From Halobaculum saliterrae (lineage in GTDB: Archaea; Halobacteriota; Halobacteria; Halobacteriales; Haloferacaceae): DNA of 64,000 nucleotides. Of this stretch, positions 60,293 through 64,000 are shown piece by piece. The stretch spans positions 124,001 through 188,000 of the forward strand of contig NZ_WUUS01000003.1 of NCBI RefSeq assembly GCF_009831625.1. Direction: 5' to 3'. A program made the position numbers and the translations under genes. The notes under the pieces are model-generated. The model was not told the origin of the DNA. It saw only the letters and a list, made by a program, of their open reading frames with translations, and made no database searches. Positions within the stretch are counted from its first letter, which is position 1, and each line of letters begins with the position of its first letter.

Positions 60293-62089
60293 TCAGAGCA
60301 CCGTGCCGTGCTTCTTGTCCGGGATCGACTTCTCGATGTCCTCGTAGAAGTCGAACCGTTGGACGAGTTCCTCGCGCAGATCCGACGGAGGAACGATCTC
60401 GTCGATGACGACCTCGCTGGCCATCCGATGGATGTCGATGTCGCGGCGGTACTCCTCGCGGAGTTCGTCCTCGCGTTCCGCACGCTCCTCGGGGTCGTCG
60501 ATCTCCGCGAGTTTATTCGCGTAGACGGCGTTGATCGCCGCTTCGGGGCCCATGATCCCGATCTCGCCGGACGGGAGCCCGATGACGGACTCCGGTTCGT
60601 AGGCCGGGCCCCCCATCGCGTAGATGCCCGCGCCGTACGCCTTGCGGACGACGACGGTCTGCTTGGGCACCGTCGCCGAGGAGGTCGCGTAGATGAACTT
60701 CTTCCCCTTCTCGAGGATGGCGTCCTTCTCCACCTGCGATCCCGCCATGAACCCGGGCGTGTCACAGAGGTACAGCAGGGGGATCTCGTAGGCGTCGCAC
60801 GTCCAGATGAACTCGGCGGCCTTCTCGGCGGCGCCGGGGAAGATGGCGCCCGAGCGCTCGGTCGGTTGATTCGCGACGACACCGACGGGCTTGCCGTCGA
60901 TGCGGGCGAACGCGGTGACGATCTCCTTCCCGTACTCGGGCTTCAGCTCGAAGACGGACTCCGCGTCGCAGATCCGGTCGAGCAGGTCGTGCACGTCGTA
61001 CGGGCGGTTGGGCGCCTCGGGGATCAGCTCGTCGATGCCCTCGGGGGAGTACGTCGGCGGCTTCGGATCGCTTCGCGGGGGCTTCTCGCCGGCCTTGTCC
61101 GGGAGGTACGTGACGAGATCCGCGACCAGTTCGCGGGCGTGCTGTTCGTCCTCGGCGACGAGGTCCGCGCTGCCGGAGTACTTCGCGTGCACGTCGGGGC
61201 CGCCGAGGTCGTCCATCTCGATCTCCTCGCCGGTGACCATCTTCACCATCCGCGGCGACGCGATCGCCATCGCGGACATCCCCTCGACCATGACGGTGAA
61301 GTCGGCGAAGACGGGGGTGTAGGCGGCGCCGGCGATACAGGGGCCGTAGAGCACGCAGATCTGCGGGACCCGCCCGGAGAGCATCGAGTGGTTGTAGTAG
61401 TACTTCCCGATCCCCTCGCGGTTGGCGAAGAAGCCCGTCTGCTGGTCGATCCGGCCGCCCGAGGAGTCCATCAGGTAGAGGACGGGCTTGCCGTTCTTCA
61501 GCGCGCGCTGTTGCATCCGCAGGAACTTCTCGACGCCCTTTCCGGCCATCGACCCCGCCTTCACCGTGAAGTCGTTCGCCATGAAGTGGAGGTCGCGGCC
61601 CTCGAAGGTCGCGGCGCCGGTGAGGAGCCCGTCGGCGGGGAGGCGATTCCCCTCGTCGGACTCCTCGACGTCGGGGGAGTTCCCGTGCCACGCGTCGAAG
61701 TGGGCGAACTTGCCGTCCTCGAACTTCACGCCGTCGGCGGCGTCCTCGCGGTCGGCGTCGCCGACGCCGCCCTCCCCGCTCTCCCCGAACCACAGGTCGA
61801 GGCGGTCGCGGACGAACAGCTTCCCCTGGTCGGGGAGACGTTGCTTGTACTTCTCCGGTCCCCCCTGCAGGATGTCGTCGATCTCGGCGCGGAGGGCGGC
61901 CTCGCGGTCGGTCGGTCCCAGATCGTCGTCCAGCGGGTACTCGATCTCGGGGGGCTCGGCGACCGCGATCGGCTCGTCGGCGTCGTCGCCGGCGTACACC
62001 TCGATGTCGACGCCGAAGTGCTCGGCCAGCGCCGAGGCGATGGCGCCGGCCTCCTCCTCGGTTGCAGCCGCGCCCACGTGGACTTTCAT
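60293..62089 (-). CDS. acyl-CoA carboxylase, carboxyltransferase subunit, with N-terminal extension
   Basis: 598 residues from ATG 62089. Residues ~1-50 form an extra module (VHVGAAATEEEAGAIASALAEHFG). The remainder is a biotin-dependent carboxyltransferase: the crotonase-like first half (GTGSLAGKG-like GSMAGKGVEKFLRMQQ, YLMDSSGGRIDQQTGFF) and the second half with GVVANQPTERSGAIFPGAAEKAAEFIWTCDAYEIPLLYLCDTPGF and AYGAGIYAMGGPAYEPE. It carboxylates acetyl- or propionyl-CoA with a separate biotin carboxylase. Propionyl-CoA carboxylation feeds the methylaspartate cycle. The extension resembles the small accessory (epsilon/PccX-like) subunit fused in front (inference). Confidence 0.88.
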   Translation of the reverse strand: MKVHVGAAATEEEAGAIASALAEHFGVDIEVYAGDDADEPIAVAEPPEIEYPLDDDLGPTDREAALRAEIDDILQGGPEKYKQRLPDQGKLFVRDRLDLWFGESGEGGVGDADREDAADGVKFEDGKFAHFDAWHGNSPDVEESDEGNRLPADGLLTGAATFEGRDLHFMANDFTVKAGSMAGKGVEKFLRMQQRALKNGKPVLYLMDSSGGRIDQQTGFFANREGIGKYYYNHSMLSGRVPQICVLYGPCIAGAAYTPVFADFTVMVEGMSAMAIASPRMVKMVTGEEIEMDDLGGPDVHAKYSGSADLVAEDEQHARELVADLVTYLPDKAGEKPPRSDPKPPTYSPEGIDELIPEAPNRPYDVHDLLDRICDAESVFELKPEYGKEIVTAFARIDGKPVGVVANQPTERSGAIFPGAAEKAAEFIWTCDAYEIPLLYLCDTPGFMAGSQVEKDAILEKGKKFIYATSSATVPKQTVVVRKAYGAGIYAMGGPAYEPESVIGLPSGEIGIMGPEAAINAVYANKLAEIDDPEERAEREDELREEYRRDIDIHRMASEVVIDEIVPPSDLREELVQRFDFYEDIEKSIPDKKHGTVL

Positions 62090-62227
62090 ACGGTGGTGTG
62101 CGCAAGAATTGCGGAAAGAGTTTTCCATGGACGGCGGCGCGAGTCGGCCGTCCGCGATCGCCTGTCAACCGTCTTTCCACACGGTCGATCTGGATAGACT
62201 CAAGTCGACCGCGCCGAACGATCAGGC

Positions 62228-64000
62228 GTGAGCGACGATCACGACGATACCCTCCGGTCCCTCGCAGAGCTGCCGACGATGGCCCACCCCGCGCCGGCCC
62301 CCGACGGCGACGAGGTGGCGCTGTACTACGACATCGACGGCCGCAACCAACTGTACCTCCTCGATCCCGACACCGGCGACCTCGAGCAGTGGTCCGACGG
62401 GCAGGTCCCGAAGGACGCCCGCCACGGCTTCGCGTGGGACGCCGCCGGCGAGCGCGTCTTCTTCCACCTCGACGAGGCCGGCAACGAGCAAAACGACGTC
62501 CACGCCATCGACCGCGACGGGAACGCCGAGCCGGTCGTCGAGATGGACGGGCAGGTTGCGCTCCAGTCGGTCGGCGACGACGGCGAGACGCTGCTGGTCG
62601 GCTCGAACGCCGACGGCCAGATGAACGTCTACCGTCACGACCTCCCTTCGGGCGAGACGACGAAGCTCACCGACTACGATCGCGCCGTCTGGACGGCGGA
62701 ACTGTCGCCCGAGGGTGACCGGTTCGCGTTCATGACCAACACCTCCGAGGACTACGACAACGCGGACGTGTTCGTCGCCGATATCGACGGCTCGAACGCC
62801 CGGAACATCGAGGTCGGCGAGACCGGCGCGGAATCCGCCCCCGCGGACTGGCACCCAGACGGCGACGCGCTGCTCGTCTCGGACAACACGCCGGACAAGG
62901 GGCGCTGTGGCGTCTACGACCTCCAGGCCGACGACGTGACGTGGTACGGCGACGGCGAGTACGAGGAGACGCCCGCGTTCTTCCTCCCGGACGGCGACCG
63001 GTTCCTCGCGACGCGCTCGCGTGACGCCGAGGCCGTTCCCGTCGTCTACGACGCCGAGACCGGCGAGGGTCGCGAACTCGACCTCCCCGGCGGCGTCGCG
63101 TCGCTGGCGGACGACACTCCCCTGGACGACGGCCGCGTGCTCGTCCAGCACACGACGCCGACGCGCCGCCCCGAACTGCTCGCCTACGACCTCGCGAGCG
63201 ACGAGTACGAGACCGTTCTGAATGCGGAGTACGGGCCGTTTTCACACGACGACTTCGCCGACGCGGAGTACTTCACGTTCGAGTCGGACGGCGTGCCCGA
63301 AACGCCCCAGCGTGCCGTCGACCACGACCCCTACGAGGAGTTGGAGATCGGCGCGATCCTCTACGACTCCGGCGAGCGACCGTCGCCGTTGGTCGTCAAT
63401 CCCCACGGCGGCCCGCGCGCCCGCGACACCCTCTCGTTCAGTTACCGCACGCAGTTCCTGCTCTCGCGCGGCTTCTCGGTCCTGCAGGTGAACTACCGCG
63501 GCTCCACCGGGCGCGGTCGCGAGTTCGTCGAGGAGCTGTACGACGACTGGGGCGGCGCCGAACAGGGCGACGTCGCCACCGCGGCCGAGCACGTCCTCGC
63601 GGAGTACGACTGGCTCGACGACGACCGCGTCGTCGTCTTCGGCGGCTCCTACGGCGGCTACTCCGCCTACTGGCAGCTCGTCCAGTTCCCCGACCTCTAC
63701 GACGCCGGGGTCGCGTGGGTCGGCGTCTCGGACCTGTTCGACATGGCCGAGAACACCATGCCGCACTTCCGCTCGGAGCTGATGGTGAAGTACCTCGGCG
63801 AACCCGACGAGAACGAGGCGCTGTACGAGGAGCGCTCTCCAGTCACCTACGCCGACAACCTCGACGCCCCACTGCTCATCGTTCACGGCGTCAACGACCG
63901 TCGGGTGCCCGTCTCGCAGGCGCGGATCTTCCGGGACGCGCTCGACGACGCGGGCTACGATGAGGGCGACGGCTACGAGTACGAGGAACTCGGCGAGGAG
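62228..64000 (+). CDS. S9 family peptidase (prolyl oligopeptidase/acylaminoacyl peptidase), C-terminus cut by window edge
   Basis: 591 residues visible from GTG 62228 (MSDDHDDTLRSLAELPT), with no stop. The N-terminal ~370 residues form a WD-like beta propeller (DGRNQLYLLDPDTGDLEQW, NADVFVADIDGSNARN). The C-terminal alpha/beta hydrolase domain has PHGGPRARDTLSF, the nucleophile Ser474 in FGGSYGGYSAYW and the Asp in VHGVNDRRVPVSQ (~557). The chain ends at the edge after LGEE, just before where the catalytic His (usually GH) is expected. It cleaves peptides or acylated residues and is probably cytoplasmic. Confidence 0.9.
   Translation, partial: MSDDHDDTLRSLAELPTMAHPAPAPDGDEVALYYDIDGRNQLYLLDPDTGDLEQWSDGQVPKDARHGFAWDAAGERVFFHLDEAGNEQNDVHAIDRDGNAEPVVEMDGQVALQSVGDDGETLLVGSNADGQMNVYRHDLPSGETTKLTDYDRAVWTAELSPEGDRFAFMTNTSEDYDNADVFVADIDGSNARNIEVGETGAESAPADWHPDGDALLVSDNTPDKGRCGVYDLQADDVTWYGDGEYEETPAFFLPDGDRFLATRSRDAEAVPVVYDAETGEGRELDLPGGVASLADDTPLDDGRVLVQHTTPTRRPELLAYDLASDEYETVLNAEYGPFSHDDFADAEYFTFESDGVPETPQRAVDHDPYEELEIGAILYDSGERPSPLVVNPHGGPRARDTLSFSYRTQFLLSRGFSVLQVNYRGSTGRGREFVEELYDDWGGAEQGDVATAAEHVLAEYDWLDDDRVVVFGGSYGGYSAYWQLVQFPDLYDAGVAWVGVSDLFDMAENTMPHFRSELMVKYLGEPDENEALYEERSPVTYADNLDAPLLIVHGVNDRRVPVSQARIFRDALDDAGYDEGDGYEYEELGEE

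Overview
The window is haloarchaeal. It is GC-rich, its proteins are acidic, secreted proteins carry twin-arginine (Tat) signals with lipoboxes, many start codons lie about 27-35 nt after a TATA-like box (leaderless style), and it encodes bacteriorhodopsin with Bat, an archaeal TFB, TrmB/FilR1-type regulators, agl-type sugar nucleotide genes and a cold-shock protein. The genus cannot be fixed from the sequence. No rRNA, tRNA or CRISPR array was seen.

Positions 1-18050 look like an integrated plasmid or conjugative element. Its genes are a pilin-like small membrane protein with a secreted partner (left edge), a two-wHTH regulator, a frameshifted TFB, a SWIM zinc protein, a DUF6735-type protein, an ArdC/M78 metallopeptidase, a VapBC pair with a broken antitoxin, an OB-fold protein, small CxxC proteins and a 1162-residue VirB4/TraG-like ATPase. 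Metabolic cargo (DUF2071, a peptide-type binding protein, a membrane dipeptidase, DUF429) is interspersed. Five genes share an ungapped 31-nt leader that folds as a hairpin with a compensatory base-pair change and a conserved loop, always 48-61 nt before the ATG. This is the best candidate for an undescribed system. A second repeat family (different stems, near-identical GAGCGAAGCGA-type loops) fills the gap at 12.4-12.8 kb.

Positions 18051-31000 hold decayed DNA and a surface-sugar locus. Divergent aglM and aglF are flanked by two wrecks of the same epimerase. They are followed by a UDP-sulfoquinovose synthase homologue, three more SDR epimerases, a TrmB regulator, a glycosyltransferase remnant, an epoxide-hydrolase-like enzyme and a hypothetical protein. 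No intact glycosyltransferase is present, so the set supplies nucleotide sugars to enzymes encoded elsewhere.

Positions 31000-49300 hold a BGTF-type surface protein without a visible C-terminal anchor, a cold-shock protein, a complete Ugp-type ABC importer (binding protein, two permeases, ATPase) coupled to a sugar phosphate isomerase, a frameshifted small membrane protein, a polytopic membrane protein overlapping a 1002-residue FtsX permease, an enolase-superfamily dehydratase, a formamidase-type amidase, and a membrane protein/DUF3179 pair.

Positions 49300-64000 hold a MOSC protein, the phototrophy cluster crtY-bop-bat, two divergent glutamate dehydrogenase paralogues, a CitE-type lyase divergent from a MaoC hydratase, two coupled PH-domain membrane proteins, an acyl-CoA carboxylase carboxyltransferase with an N-terminal extension, and an S9 peptidase cut by the right edge. 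Glutamate dehydrogenase, MaoC hydratase, CitE lyase and acyl-CoA carboxylase together recall steps of the haloarchaeal methylaspartate cycle, although the mutase and ammonia-lyase are not here.
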